This document shows positions 55,192-64,000 of a DNA stretch of 64,000 nucleotides, one piece after another (the stretch's first letter is position 1; each line of letters opens with the position of its first letter). Both the position numbers and the translations under genes were made by a program. The notes beneath the pieces were generated by a model, which searched no databases, was not told the DNA's origin, and saw only the letters and a list, made by a program, of their open reading frames with translations. The stretch is from Prescottella subtropica (GTDB lineage: Bacteria > Actinomycetota > Actinomycetes > Mycobacteriales > Mycobacteriaceae). The stretch spans positions 186,001 through 250,000 of the forward strand of contig NZ_SKCH01000003.1 in the NCBI RefSeq assembly GCF_005434945.1. Direction: 5' to 3'.

Positions 55192-55542
55192 ATGACTGTG
55201 CAGAACGAGACCGCCACCCACGGCGTCACGATGACCGAGACCGCGTCCTCGAAGGCGAAGGCGCTGCTCGACCAGGAGGGACGCGACGACCTCGCGCTGC
55301 GGATCGCGGTGCAGCCGGGCGGTTGCGCGGGCCTGCGTTACCAGCTGTTCTTCGACGACCGCAGCCTCGACGGCGACCTGGTCGTCGACTTCGGTGGCGT
55401 CAAGCTCGCCGTCGACCGGATGAGTGCCCCCTACGTCGAGGGTGCCTCCATCGACTTCGTCGACACCATCGAGAAGCAGGGCTTCACGATCGACAACCCG
55501 AACGCGACCGGGTCCTGCGCCTGCGGCGACTCCTTCAACTGA
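55192..55542 (+). CDS. A-type iron-sulfur cluster carrier (HesB/IscA/ErpA-like)
   Basis: A 116-residue protein with the three conserved cysteines of A-type carriers: Cys-45 (VQPGGCAGLRYQLFFDD) and the C-terminal pair Cys-109/Cys-111 (ATGSCACGDSFN). It matches Rv2204c. Such carriers deliver Fe-S clusters to enzymes; LipA encoded nearby needs two clusters and is a plausible client, though not shown. AGGGAGAG precedes ATG 55192. Confidence 0.94.
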   Translation: MTVQNETATHGVTMTETASSKAKALLDQEGRDDLALRIAVQPGGCAGLRYQLFFDDRSLDGDLVVDFGGVKLAVDRMSAPYVEGASIDFVDTIEKQGFTIDNPNATGSCACGDSFN

Positions 55543-55565
55543 GTCCCGCACCCCACAGCGACACC

Positions 55566-56618
<1,053 letters not shown>

Positions 56619-56631
56619 GCGCCTGCGGCGC

Positions 56632-56675
56632 CTGTGCGCCTTTTTGGTAGTAGCTACTACCAAAAAGGCGCACAG
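56632..56675. repeat. Palindromic 44-nt terminator repeat, copy 3 of 3
   Basis: CTGTGCGCCTTTTTGGTAG ... CTACCAAAAAGGCGCACAG; a perfect palindrome over all 44 bases. It lies between convergent cbhK and asnB. A second small inverted repeat GGCAGC-TCC-GCTGCC follows and runs into the asnB stop codon, as in copy 1 with panB. Confidence 0.85.
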
Positions 56676-56688
56676 GCAGCTCCGCTGC

Positions 56689-58614
56689 CTACAAGCTGAC
56701 CGGGTAGGTCGGCTCCTGGATCTGCGGCACGATGCGCTTCTCGACGAAGATGCCGTGCCAGATCATGAAGCACAGCACCGTCCACAGTCGGCGGCTGTGA
56801 TCGGAGACACCGTCCCGGTGGTCGCGGAGCATCCGGGTGACGGCGGCCTTGTCGAAGATGTGGTCGGTGCCCGACGCCGCGATCTGCTCGTGCGCCCAGT
56901 CGTACAGTTCGGTGCCGGCCAGCCAGTGCCGCAGCGGCACCGGGAAGCCCAGCTTCGCCCGGTGCAGCACGTGCGGCGGGACGATCCCCTCGAGTGCCTG
57001 CCGCAGCGCGTACTTCGTCGTCGACTTCGTGATCTTCTGGTCGAGGGGTACCCGCGACGCCACCGAGAACACCTCGGGATCGAGGAACGGCACCCGCAGT
57101 TCCAGCGAGTTCGCCATCGTCATCTTGTCGGCCTTGACGAGGATGTCGCCGCGCAGCCACGTGAACAGGTCCAGGTGCTGCATGCGCGCCACCGGATCCC
57201 AGTCGCGGGACTGCGCGTAGATCGGCGCCGTCACGTCCTGATGCGTCCACTCCGGACGGAAGTCGCGCAGCACGGCCCGCAGCTGGGCGTCGTTGAAGCT
57301 GCGCGCATTGCCGTAGTACCGCTCCTCGAGCGTCATCGACCCGCGATGCAGCAGGCTCTTGCCGCGCGTGCCGTCCGGGATCCGCTCCGACAGCGTCCCG
57401 GCCGCACGACGCAACGCCGCCGGCAGGTACTCGAACGGCTTCAGCGACAGCGGCTCCCGGTAGATCGTGTAGCCGCCGAACAACTCGTCCGCGCCCTCGC
57501 CGGAGAGCACCACCTTGACGTGCTTGCGGGCCTCCTTGGCCACGAAGTACAGCGGCACCAGCGCCGGATCGGCCACCGGATCGTCCAGATACCAGATGAT
57601 CTCCGGGATCGCGGCCGCGAACTCGGCGGGGGAGACCACCTTGACCACGTGCCGGGCGCCGATCGCCGCCGCCGACTCGGCCGCGACGTCCACCTCCGAA
57701 TACCCCTCCCGCTCGAACCCGGTGGTGAACGTGATCAGGTTCGGGTTGTGCCGCATCGCCAACGCCGCGATCGCCGTCGAATCGATGCCACCGGACAGGA
57801 ACGAGCCGACGGTGACGTCGGCGCGCATGTGCTTGGCCACCGAGTCCTCGAGGGCCTCGGCGATCTCCCGGTACCGGGACTGCTCCGAACCGGCCGTGAA
57901 CGCCGCCGCCGGGAACGTCGGCGTGAAGTACCGCGTCACCTCCGGGGACTTGCCGGGTGCCAGCCGGGCGTAGCAGCCCGACTCCAGCCGGCGGATTCCC
58001 GCGTGCAGGGTTTCCGGCTCCGGGACGTACTGCAGCACCGTGTAGTGCTCGATCGCCCGCGGATCCAGGTCGGTGTCGATGCCGATCACGTCGGCCAGTT
58101 CGAGGAGGCTCTTCTTCTCGCTGCCGAACGCGGTGCCGCCGGTACCGGTCGCCAGGAACAACGGCTTGATGCCGAACGGGTCACGAGCGACGAACAGTTC
58201 ACGCTCCTGCGTGTCCCACACCGCGAACGCGAACATGCCACGCAGCCGGCGGACCGCGTCGGCGCCCCAATGATGGAACGCGGCGACGATCGCCTCACTG
58301 TCCCCTTCGGTGCGGAACTCGGTGCCGTGCTTCTCGGCGAGCTCCGCACGGATCTCGAGATAGTTGTAGATCTCACCGTTGAACGTGAGCGCATACCGCT
58401 CCGGGTTCTCCGGCGGGCCCCAGCGCAGCGGCTGATGCGAATGCTCGATGTCGATGATCGACAGCCGGTTGAAACCGAAGATCACGTCGGCGTCGTGCCA
58501 CGTTCCGTGCTCGTCGGGGCCGCGGTGACGCAGACAGTGCAGCGCTGCCCCGACGCGCGTGACCGCCGCGTCGCCGGTGCCGTCGGTGGTGAGTAGTCCG
58601 AGCAGTCCGCACAC
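56689..58614 (-). CDS. asnB: Asparagine synthase (glutamine-hydrolysing)
   Basis: A 641-residue two-domain amidotransferase. The class II glutaminase starts with nucleophile Cys-2 (MCGLLGLL) and shows LRHRGPDEHGTW, GFNRLSIID, FNGEIYNY and TEGDSEAIV. The synthetase domain has the PP-loop VGSFLSGGIDSTAIAAL, FTTGFEREGYSEVDVA, VVLSGEGADELFGGY and VKADKMTMANSLELRVPFLD. The length matches mycobacterial AsnB, tied to cell-wall amidation and antibiotic tolerance there. Start GTG 58614. Divergent from ctaC. Confidence 0.96.
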   Translation of the reverse strand: MCGLLGLLTTDGTGDAAVTRVGAALHCLRHRGPDEHGTWHDADVIFGFNRLSIIDIEHSHQPLRWGPPENPERYALTFNGEIYNYLEIRAELAEKHGTEFRTEGDSEAIVAAFHHWGADAVRRLRGMFAFAVWDTQERELFVARDPFGIKPLFLATGTGGTAFGSEKKSLLELADVIGIDTDLDPRAIEHYTVLQYVPEPETLHAGIRRLESGCYARLAPGKSPEVTRYFTPTFPAAAFTAGSEQSRYREIAEALEDSVAKHMRADVTVGSFLSGGIDSTAIAALAMRHNPNLITFTTGFEREGYSEVDVAAESAAAIGARHVVKVVSPAEFAAAIPEIIWYLDDPVADPALVPLYFVAKEARKHVKVVLSGEGADELFGGYTIYREPLSLKPFEYLPAALRRAAGTLSERIPDGTRGKSLLHRGSMTLEERYYGNARSFNDAQLRAVLRDFRPEWTHQDVTAPIYAQSRDWDPVARMQHLDLFTWLRGDILVKADKMTMANSLELRVPFLDPEVFSVASRVPLDQKITKSTTKYALRQALEGIVPPHVLHRAKLGFPVPLRHWLAGTELYDWAHEQIAASGTDHIFDKAAVTRMLRDHRDGVSDHSRRLWTVLCFMIWHGIFVEKRIVPQIQEPTYPVSL

Positions 58615-58943
58615 AGCGTCCAGTACCTCGATTCAGAGTCGATTGTCGCGTCGTCGATTGACGCGTCCGGAGCCGGCAGTTCCGAGGAGTGCCGATTTCC
58701 CCCTCGAAAGTATGCCGCAGCTTTCCCGCCCCCCGCGTCCGCGGGGATCCCCGCGGACACGCGCCCGCGCGCCGTTCTCAGCTCGATCCCAGGTAGCGCG
58801 CGTACATTCGGTGGGCATTGGTCCCGACTGCACCACGGGCGCCGACCCGAGGGTGGAGGATCGGCGCCGTTGGTCTACGCTGCGTAGTAATTGGGCCTTC
58901 CCTTCGGGTGAGCCCTGTGTGGAATTGCGGCGATCAGGAAGGC
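58615..58943. promoter_or_regulatory. Divergent control region of asnB and ctaC
   Basis: A 329-bp gap without a supported gene. It contains the 22-bp perfect palindrome GTCCGCGGGGATCCCCGCGGAC (58737-58758), and near 58873-58886 an inverted repeat CTACGC-T-GCGTAG followed by TAAT, close to the expected ctaC promoter. AGGAAGG at 58936-58942 is the ctaC ribosome site. Confidence 0.45.
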
Positions 58944-60008
58944 GTGAACGTGGCGCAAGGTCGGATCCTTCGGCGAGCCGGGCTGGCAGCATCTCTGGGC
59001 ATAGCTGCCATGCTGCTGTCGGGTTGTTCAATCGACAATTCGGTGCTTCGCTTCGGGTGGCCATCGGGTATTACCCCGCAGGCCGAGCGTATGCGCGAAC
59101 TGTGGACGTGGTCGGTCATCGCCGCCCTCGTCATGGGTGTCATCGTGTGGGGCCTCACCTTCTGGGTGGTCGTGTTCCACCGTAAGAAGAAGGACTCGCC
59201 CGAGTTCCCGCGCCAGACGGCATACAACGTGCCGCTGGAACTCTTCTACACGGCTGTTCCGTTCGTGATCATCGCCGTGCTGTTCTACTTCACCGTGGTC
59301 GTGCAGAACTACGTCACGGAGAAGAAGGACAACCCGAACGTCGTCGTCGACGTGACGGCATACCAGTGGAACTGGAAGTTCGGTTACCGCTCGATCGACC
59401 TCGGTGAGGGCACCGCCAAGTACGACGGTGTCGACGAGGCCGCCACCGCTGCCGCAGTCGCAGCGTCGAAGCCCGAGGGCGTCGACGAGCACGGCAACGA
59501 GAAGATCGGCGCGATCCACGGCAAGAACCCGCAGGATCTGTCCTACCTGTACTACAACAAGATCGAGACCGTCGGCTCGAGCAACGAGATCCCGATCCTC
59601 GTCCTGCCGACCGGTAAGCGCATCGAGTTCGTGCTGGCGTCCTCCGACGTCATCCACTCCTTCTGGGTCCCCGAGTTCCTGTTCAAGCGTGACGTGAACC
59701 CGAACCCGAAGGAGAACCACTCCGACAACATCTTCCAGATCAGTGAGATCGAGAAGGAAGGCGCGTTCGTGGGCCGCTGCGCCGAAATGTGCGGCACCTT
59801 CCACGCGATGATGAACTTCGAGGTCCGTGCTGTGACGCCGGAGAAGTTCGAGAAGTACATCGAGGCGCGCAAGCCCGTCGAGGAGGGTGGTCAGGGTCTG
59901 AGCACCGCCGAGGCACTGGCATCGATCGGTGAGTCGCCCACGGCGACCTCGACCTCGCCGTTCAACACCGACCGCACCGTGCGCGAGGCTTCGGCCAGCG
60001 GCAACTGA
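58944..60008 (+). CDS. ctaC: Cytochrome c oxidase subunit II (aa3 type)
   Basis: A 354-residue lipoprotein subunit. The signal and lipobox LLSGC come first (Cys about 29), then two transmembrane helices ([20 protein letters not shown] and [18 protein letters not shown]), then the cupredoxin CuA domain. CuA ligands are visible: [14 protein letters not shown] (His) and [15 protein letters not shown] (two Cys, Glu, His, Met). An insertion of about 50 residues in the CuA domain is typical of actinobacterial CtaC. GTG 58944 is used; GTG 58950 is equally possible. Followed by ctaF, 36 bp away. Confidence 0.96.
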   Translation: MNVAQGRILRRAGLAASLGIAAMLLSGCSIDNSVLRFGWPSGITPQAERMRELWTWSVIAALVMGVIVWGLTFWVVVFHRKKKDSPEFPRQTAYNVPLELFYTAVPFVIIAVLFYFTVVVQNYVTEKKDNPNVVVDVTAYQWNWKFGYRSIDLGEGTAKYDGVDEAATAAAVAASKPEGVDEHGNEKIGAIHGKNPQDLSYLYYNKIETVGSSNEIPILVLPTGKRIEFVLASSDVIHSFWVPEFLFKRDVNPNPKENHSDNIFQISEIEKEGAFVGRCAEMCGTFHAMMNFEVRAVTPEKFEKYIEARKPVEEGGQGLSTAEALASIGESPTATSTSPFNTDRTVREASASGN

Positions 60009-60044
60009 CCGCCCGAGCACCACTGACCAAGGACAACAACTGAT

Positions 60045-60461
60045 ATGAAGATCGAAGCCAAGCTCTTCGAGATCCTGACGGTGTTCTTCATTCTCGTCGC
60101 GATCGTCTACGGTGTCTTCACCGCGATGTCGCGCACCGGAATCGAGTGGGCCGGCCTCACCGCGATCGTCCTGTCGGCCGGTCTGAGCCTGATCGTCGGA
60201 ACCTACTTCCGGTTCGTGGCGCGTCGTCTCGACACCCGCCCCGAGGACTACGAGGAGGCGGAGGTCTCCGACGGCTCCGGCGACCTGGGCTTCTTCAGCC
60301 CCGGCAGCTTCTGGCCCATCCTGCTCGCCGGTGCCGCCGCTATCGCCGCACTGTCGCTGGCGTTCTTCCAGTTCTGGATGATCGCCGTCGCGGCCGCGCT
60401 CGTGATCGCCGCCGCCGCCGGCCTGGTCTTCGAGTACCACCTCGGACCCGAGAAGCACTAG
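60045..60461 (+). CDS. ctaF: Cytochrome c oxidase subunit IV, actinobacterial type
   Basis: A 138-residue membrane protein with four helices ([83 protein letters not shown]). It starts [15 protein letters not shown] and carries the [10 protein letters not shown] block, all typical of CtaF in the bcc-aa3 supercomplex. The ATG at 60045. Co-transcribed with ctaC and ended by the hairpin downstream. Confidence 0.95.
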   Translation: MKIEAKLFEILTVFFILVAIVYGVFTAMSRTGIEWAGLTAIVLSAGLSLIVGTYFRFVARRLDTRPEDYEEAEVSDGSGDLGFFSPGSFWPILLAGAAAIAALSLAFFQFWMIAVAAALVIAAAAGLVFEYHLGPEKH

Positions 60462-60472
60462 CACCACACCGC

Positions 60473-60509
60473 CGAAGGCGCCGAACCCGACAAGGGTTCG
60501 GCGCCTTCG
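60473..60509 (+). terminator. Intrinsic terminator after ctaF
   Basis: CGAAGGCGCCGAACCC and its exact complement (16-bp arms, 5-nt loop), followed by CTGTTTT: a classical stem with a short T-run, 11 bp past the stop. Confidence 0.88.
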
Positions 60510-60629
60510 CTGTTTTCCGGGTGCGGAACAGGACCGGTGTGCCGTCGTTGTCGCATGCCCGCTGCCGGCGTCGCAGGCCTTTTCAGTGCCGAAAAGAGCT
60601 GCGACGGCGGCAATAGCCGTGCGGCAATG

Positions 60630-61655
60630 TCAGATCTGCGTCCAAGGCCGGCCCCCGCTCCGGGACCAGTCGGTCGGTGCCCGATCCACGCGGAGGCCGC
60701 CGTCGCGTAGCCAGTAGGTGACATCGGGGTCCCAGCCAGCGAGCAGAGTGGCACCGTCACGGTGGGCGAGTGGGATCGCGATCCCCGGCGTGGTGAGGTA
60801 TCCGAGGACCGTGAGGTGCACGGCATCGTAGTCCTCCGAGACCGCCACCCAGTCCGGAATGTTCCAGTGGCAGTGAACGCCGGTGGTGTCGAACCAGTCG
60901 GAACGTCGGCACTCGGGAACAGCCAACGGGTATGCATCGACCAGGACAGCCCAGTCCTGCGGGCATCCGATCTCGTATACCCGTGGCGTGCCGTCCACGG
61001 TGACCGGCCACACCCGGCTTCGGCGCCCGTCGGAGATGTCGTCTTCTTCGAGAACGAGTTGGACTGCGCCGAGGCCGTCACGTGCCCGGCTCGTCTCCAT
61101 CACCCCGGACGCCTCTGGTGTCGACCACCATTCGCCACCGACAGCCCGATGTGGATTCTCCACACGAAACGCGCGAGAACGGGCTTCATCCCCGAGAACC
61201 TTGTCGCGCCACCCGATCAGATCGACGGCACATCGGACGAATTCCGTTGCAGTGTCCGACCAGTCCGAACCGTTCTGCAGTTTCGCGGTGACATGTTGAG
61301 CGTGAAGGTCGACGGACTCGTTCCACCAGGCCGCATGCGGTGACTCCAGAACGGCCTCGACGATCGGACGCAACGCCGATACGAGATCCGGACGAGCGAA
61401 CATGCGGTCGTGCTCGTCTGGCAACTGCCAGTAGCGCGCGAAGTCGGTGGCCAGGCCCAACGCGTCGAGCAGGTGCAGTTCCGGCAGCGTTCGCACCCTG
61501 TCGAGGTCGACGGACGCCAGACGCTCCAGAACACCCGACAGGGTGCCGATCGGCCGACATGTCGGATCCAGCCCGTCACCGCTGCACCGATAGCCGACCG
61601 TGGCTGAGAAGAACCGGCCACGAGGTGATGCGAGTATCGACGCCACGGTGTCCAC
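60630..61655 (-). CDS. Uncharacterised 341-residue actinobacterial protein
   Basis: I do not recognise a named family. It is a soluble, Trp-rich protein without signal or membrane segment. Recognisable pieces are LLDALGLATDFARYWQLPDE, PHAAWWNESVDLHAQH, GGEWWSTPEASGVMETSRA, VYEIGCPQDWAVLVDAYPL and CHWNIPDWVAVSEDYDAVHL. The WWSTP and Q-DW-LV-YP pieces recall a hypothetical protein family seen in several actinobacteria. G+C at third positions looks lower than in neighbouring core genes, suggesting a recent arrival. It is alone between ctaF and the MBL/SDR pair. Confidence 0.75.
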   Translation of the reverse strand: MDTVASILASPRGRFFSATVGYRCSGDGLDPTCRPIGTLSGVLERLASVDLDRVRTLPELHLLDALGLATDFARYWQLPDEHDRMFARPDLVSALRPIVEAVLESPHAAWWNESVDLHAQHVTAKLQNGSDWSDTATEFVRCAVDLIGWRDKVLGDEARSRAFRVENPHRAVGGEWWSTPEASGVMETSRARDGLGAVQLVLEEDDISDGRRSRVWPVTVDGTPRVYEIGCPQDWAVLVDAYPLAVPECRRSDWFDTTGVHCHWNIPDWVAVSEDYDAVHLTVLGYLTTPGIAIPLAHRDGATLLAGWDPDVTYWLRDGGLRVDRAPTDWSRSGGRPWTQI

Positions 61656-61709
61656 GAGGTGACCCTAGCCGAGGGGGTCGAGTGTGCTCCGGGACCCGGA
61701 GCCGCTGCC

Positions 61710-62819
61710 TCAGTGCTCCGGCGCGACGATGGTGTCGTAGTCGAGGCTGCCGTGGCTGAACGTCGGTACCAGCGGCCACTGCCGGCGGAAGTTCGTGCAC
61801 TCCGACGACGGGATCACCTGCAGCCAGCGCGGATCGCGCACCGACGGCGATGCCATCGTCTTCTCCTTGACCATCGAGTCGTACTGGTCCTGCGGGTCCT
61901 CCAAGGTGTTGGAGTTCAACACCACCTCGCGGCCGTAGAACGCGGCCTGCTGCCGGACGCCGGGGATCTTCGACAGTTCCGGCTGCCAGTTGTCCGGGGC
62001 CATACCGTTCTCGGACTGCACCCAGATGCCGTCGGGGGTGTTCACGCACAGCGAATGGTTGCCGTCGGTGTGCCCGGGCGTCCACAGCAGGCTCACGCCG
62101 ACACCCAGTTCGACGTCGCCGTCGAAGACCTCCAACCGGTCTGCGGGGACGCCGTCCATGCCACCGTGCACGTACCACGCCGACTGCATCGGGTGCATCG
62201 ACTCGAAGGTGGCGAGTTCCTTGCGGTGCACCAGCAACTTGGCATGGGGGAACAGCGGCTCACGCGGCGTCGACTCGCCCTCGATCGGCTCGGCCGAACC
62301 CATGATCATGCGCACGTCCTGCACGTGCAGGTGGTCGAAGCTGACGTAGTCGACGTCCTCGTTGCGCAGCCCGAGACTCGGCAGCACGTCGTCGGGGTCG
62401 TTGATGTAGTCCGCGAAGAACCGCTCGACCTTGAACCGGCGACCCAGCTGCTGAATCTTGTGGTAGAACGGCGCCTCCGCCGACCCGGCGGCGACCGTCG
62501 GCTCCCACACCAGTGTCTTGAGCGTGCCGTCGAAGCCCTCGAACTGGATCACCAGCATCCGGTTGGTGATGCTGATGAACGGGTTCACGCTGATCGAGTA
62601 ACCCTGGAACGCGAACCGGGACGGATACGGGGCGGTGGCGATGTCGACACTCTTGATCGCCGTGACCTGCCCCTGCGACAGGAACCGATCCCGGTACTTC
62701 GCGGCGGCCTCCCGCACCGCGGCCAGCCGGGCACCGCGCGGCCAGACGTCGTGGACGCCGTCGAACTCGGGAATGGGACGGACGGTGGTCGACGCGGTGG
62801 CGTCGGACGAGGTGCTCAC
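61710..62819 (-). CDS. MBL-fold metallo-hydrolase
   Basis: A 369-residue metallo-beta-lactamase-fold protein. Metal-site motifs are VDYVSFDHLHVQDVRM (H-x-H-x-x-D), FPHAKLLVHRKELATFESM, LLWTPGHTDGNHSLCV (third His) and a C-terminal His in FSHGSLDYDT. Start GTG 62819 overlaps the SDR stop by 4 bp, so the two are coupled. Reaction unknown; a lactone or ester hydrolysis paired with the SDR is possible. Confidence 0.85.
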   Translation of the reverse strand: MSTSSDATASTTVRPIPEFDGVHDVWPRGARLAAVREAAAKYRDRFLSQGQVTAIKSVDIATAPYPSRFAFQGYSISVNPFISITNRMLVIQFEGFDGTLKTLVWEPTVAAGSAEAPFYHKIQQLGRRFKVERFFADYINDPDDVLPSLGLRNEDVDYVSFDHLHVQDVRMIMGSAEPIEGESTPREPLFPHAKLLVHRKELATFESMHPMQSAWYVHGGMDGVPADRLEVFDGDVELGVGVSLLWTPGHTDGNHSLCVNTPDGIWVQSENGMAPDNWQPELSKIPGVRQQAAFYGREVVLNSNTLEDPQDQYDSMVKEKTMASPSVRDPRWLQVIPSSECTNFRRQWPLVPTFSHGSLDYDTIVAPEH

Positions 62820-63658
62820 TGCAGGTCTCCTGGCTGATCGGGGTTCGTGAACTGTCGCTCGTACGTGGCCCGGGCCGACGTGCCGGCGACCGCGGTGACC
62901 TGGTTCGGCACCATGCGGCGGAGCAGGACGTCGCGGACCCGCTGGGGGAGGACGTTCACCCAGCCGACGAGCGGACCGATGTAGCGGGGGACCGTGATCT
63001 CGAAGCGTGGCTTCTCGATCGCCGACAGGACCGCCGCGGCGACGTCGGCCGGTTGCAGCATCCGGGCCGCCCCCGTCGCCGTGCCCGCCGCGAGTTCCGT
63101 GTCGACGACACCCGGCATGATCGCGGTGAGTTCCACCCCCGTGCCGGCGAGCTCCCACCGGACACCGGTCAGATAGCCGAGGACGGCGTGTTTCGTTGCG
63201 GCATATGTGGATTCACCGGCGGGGGCGAGCTTGGCCGCCGCCGAGGCGACGGTGACGATGTGCCCGCGGCCGCGGGCCCGCATCACCGGTGCCGTGGCCT
63301 TCACGCCGTTGATGACGCCGTGCACGTTGACGTCGAACTGGCGGCGCTGCGCAGCCTCCGGTTCCTCGTCGAACGGTCCCACCCACATCACACCGGCATT
63401 GTTGACGAGCACGTCGACCGGTCCGAACGCGGATTCGACGGACCGCAGGAACGCGTCGAACGAGACGCAGTCGGTGACATCGAGATCGAATCCCTGCACC
63501 CGCGGCCCGAGAACGGAGGCGGTGTCCCGGACCGCGTCCCCGTCCCGGTCGCCGATACCGACCCGGGCACCGGCACGGGCCAACTGCGCCGCGATCTCCC
63601 GGCCGATCCCGCGGGCACCGCCCGTGACCGCCACGACCGTTCCGTCCAGTGACACCAT
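62816..63658 (-). CDS. SDR-family oxidoreductase
   Basis: A 280-residue classical short-chain dehydrogenase. The cofactor motif is VAVTGGARGIGREIAAQLA (TGxxxGIG), the acidic residue DRDGD suggests NAD preference, then VLVNNAGVM, and the catalytic Ser...Tyr-xxx-Lys in VASAAAKLAPAGESTYAATKHA. The C-terminal extension includes VPRYIGPLVGWVNVLPQRVR. The ATG at 63658 is chosen over the upstream frame. Divergent from the TetR gene, with an operator palindrome between; probably TetR-controlled together with the MBL gene. Confidence 0.9.
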   Translation of the reverse strand: MVSLDGTVVAVTGGARGIGREIAAQLARAGARVGIGDRDGDAVRDTASVLGPRVQGFDLDVTDCVSFDAFLRSVESAFGPVDVLVNNAGVMWVGPFDEEPEAAQRRQFDVNVHGVINGVKATAPVMRARGRGHIVTVASAAAKLAPAGESTYAATKHAVLGYLTGVRWELAGTGVELTAIMPGVVDTELAAGTATGAARMLQPADVAAAVLSAIEKPRFEITVPRYIGPLVGWVNVLPQRVRDVLLRRMVPNQVTAVAGTSARATYERQFTNPDQPGDLQ

Positions 63659-63694
63659 CGGATCATCGTCTCCCGTCGCTGACGTACAAACTTT

Positions 63695-63712
63695 TGACAT
63701 GGTTACATGTCA
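63695..63712. promoter_or_regulatory. TetR-type operator palindrome
   Basis: TGACATG-GTTA-CATGTCA, an 18-bp inverted repeat with perfect 7-bp arms, centred between the SDR start (63658) and the TetR start (63756). Size and position fit autoregulation plus control of the SDR/MBL genes. Confidence 0.7.
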
Positions 63713-63755
63713 GATTGGAGTGCGCAATGCTCCCCGGTGATCGGAAGGCGAATCG

Positions 63756-64000
63756 ATGGCGAGGACGACGGGGCCGGGCCGGCGCTACGCGGGTCTCGAC
63801 CCGGCGGAACGGACACGGGTGCGCCGCAGTGCGCTACTCGACGCCGCGCTCGAATGCTTCGGGACCGGCGGGTACGCGTCGACGTCGGTCAAACAGATCT
63901 GCCGCGAGGCCGGACTGACCGAACGGTACTTCTACGAGTCGTTCCAGGATCGTGCGGCGTGCCTGCACGACCTGTACGTGGAACTGACGGACCGGCTGCG
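63756..64000 (+). CDS. TetR-family transcriptional regulator (partial, N-terminal part)
   Basis: The visible 81 residues cover the DNA-binding domain: RRSALLDAALECFGTGGYAS, TSVKQICREAGLTERYFYES (helix-turn-helix, residues about 45-64) and FQDRAACLHDLYVELTDRL. The ligand-binding domain is cut by the window end. GGAAGG lies eight bases before ATG 63756. It is divergent from the SDR/MBL pair. Confidence 0.92.
   Translation, partial: MARTTGPGRRYAGLDPAERTRVRRSALLDAALECFGTGGYASTSVKQICREAGLTERYFYESFQDRAACLHDLYVELTDRL

Overview
This is a high-G+C actinobacterial chromosome segment, most likely from Rhodococcus or a close relative in Mycobacteriales. The evidence is protein-level resemblance to Mycobacterium and Rhodococcus families, frequent GTG starts, 4-bp GTGA stop/start overlaps, and gene order. 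As I remember the M. tuberculosis H37Rv map, the window follows the Rv2242-to-Rv2199c block read backwards: PucR regulator, aceE, DUF3052, ahpE, cobD, SURF1, HAD, cobC, Nif3, zinc ribbon, RNase H/phosphatase, panB, lipoprotein hydrolase, glnA2, glnE, glnA1, DUF4191, lipA, lipB, sucB/dlaT, pepB, gcvT, ilvE, cobS, cobT, DUF3043, glycerate kinase, IscA-like, cbhK, asnB, ctaC, ctaF. It is therefore mostly core chromosome with accessory blocks placed between conserved genes.

Left part (1-17.8 kb): pyruvate dehydrogenase E1 and its PucR-type neighbour, AhpE peroxiredoxin, tRNA-Val(TAC), a ThrE exporter, an orphan Phd/YefM antitoxin, a dual-specificity phosphatase, then a translationally coupled five-gene operon (DUF4178, DUF2617, DUF4247 lipoprotein, DUF350, membrane-anchored spermidine-synthase-like enzyme). 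Next come cobD, SURF1, a PtkA-like HAD protein and the cobC-nif3-zinc ribbon-rnhA operon. Middle part (17.8-40 kb): a DAACS symporter preceded by a probable leaderless Cys-codon leader peptide, an ArsB-like permease, the RNase P RNA gene, a 35-codon small gene, a CHAD protein, prolyl iminopeptidase and panB. It continues with an AbiEi/DUF559 gene flanked by two copies of one hairpin, glnA2-glnE, an accessory stretch (GntR, Tat-exported phosphatase-like enzyme, NlpC/P60, oxidoreductase, Fic) and glnA1.

Right part (40-64 kb): lipoate synthesis and transfer (lipA, lipB) beside the lipoylated E2 (sucB/dlaT); lipoate serves that E2 and also the glycine cleavage system to which gcvT belongs. Then come ilvE, the cobalamin lower-ligand genes cobU-cobT-cobS, an IscA-like Fe-S protein, cbhK, asnB and the cytochrome aa3 oxidase genes ctaC-ctaF. 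The end is accessory: a large uncharacterised protein and an MBL/SDR pair divergent from a TetR regulator with a clear operator palindrome.

Themes: nitrogen assimilation (glnA1, glnA2, glnE, asnB, with sequences resembling GlnR boxes before both glutamine synthetases), lipoate/2-oxoacid dehydrogenase metabolism, dispersed cobalamin genes and respiratory oxidase assembly. Notable non-coding elements are the leader-peptide attenuator candidate, rnpB, and a 44-nt palindromic hairpin present in three near-identical copies downstream of genes. I saw no CRISPR array, transposase, integrase or rRNA.
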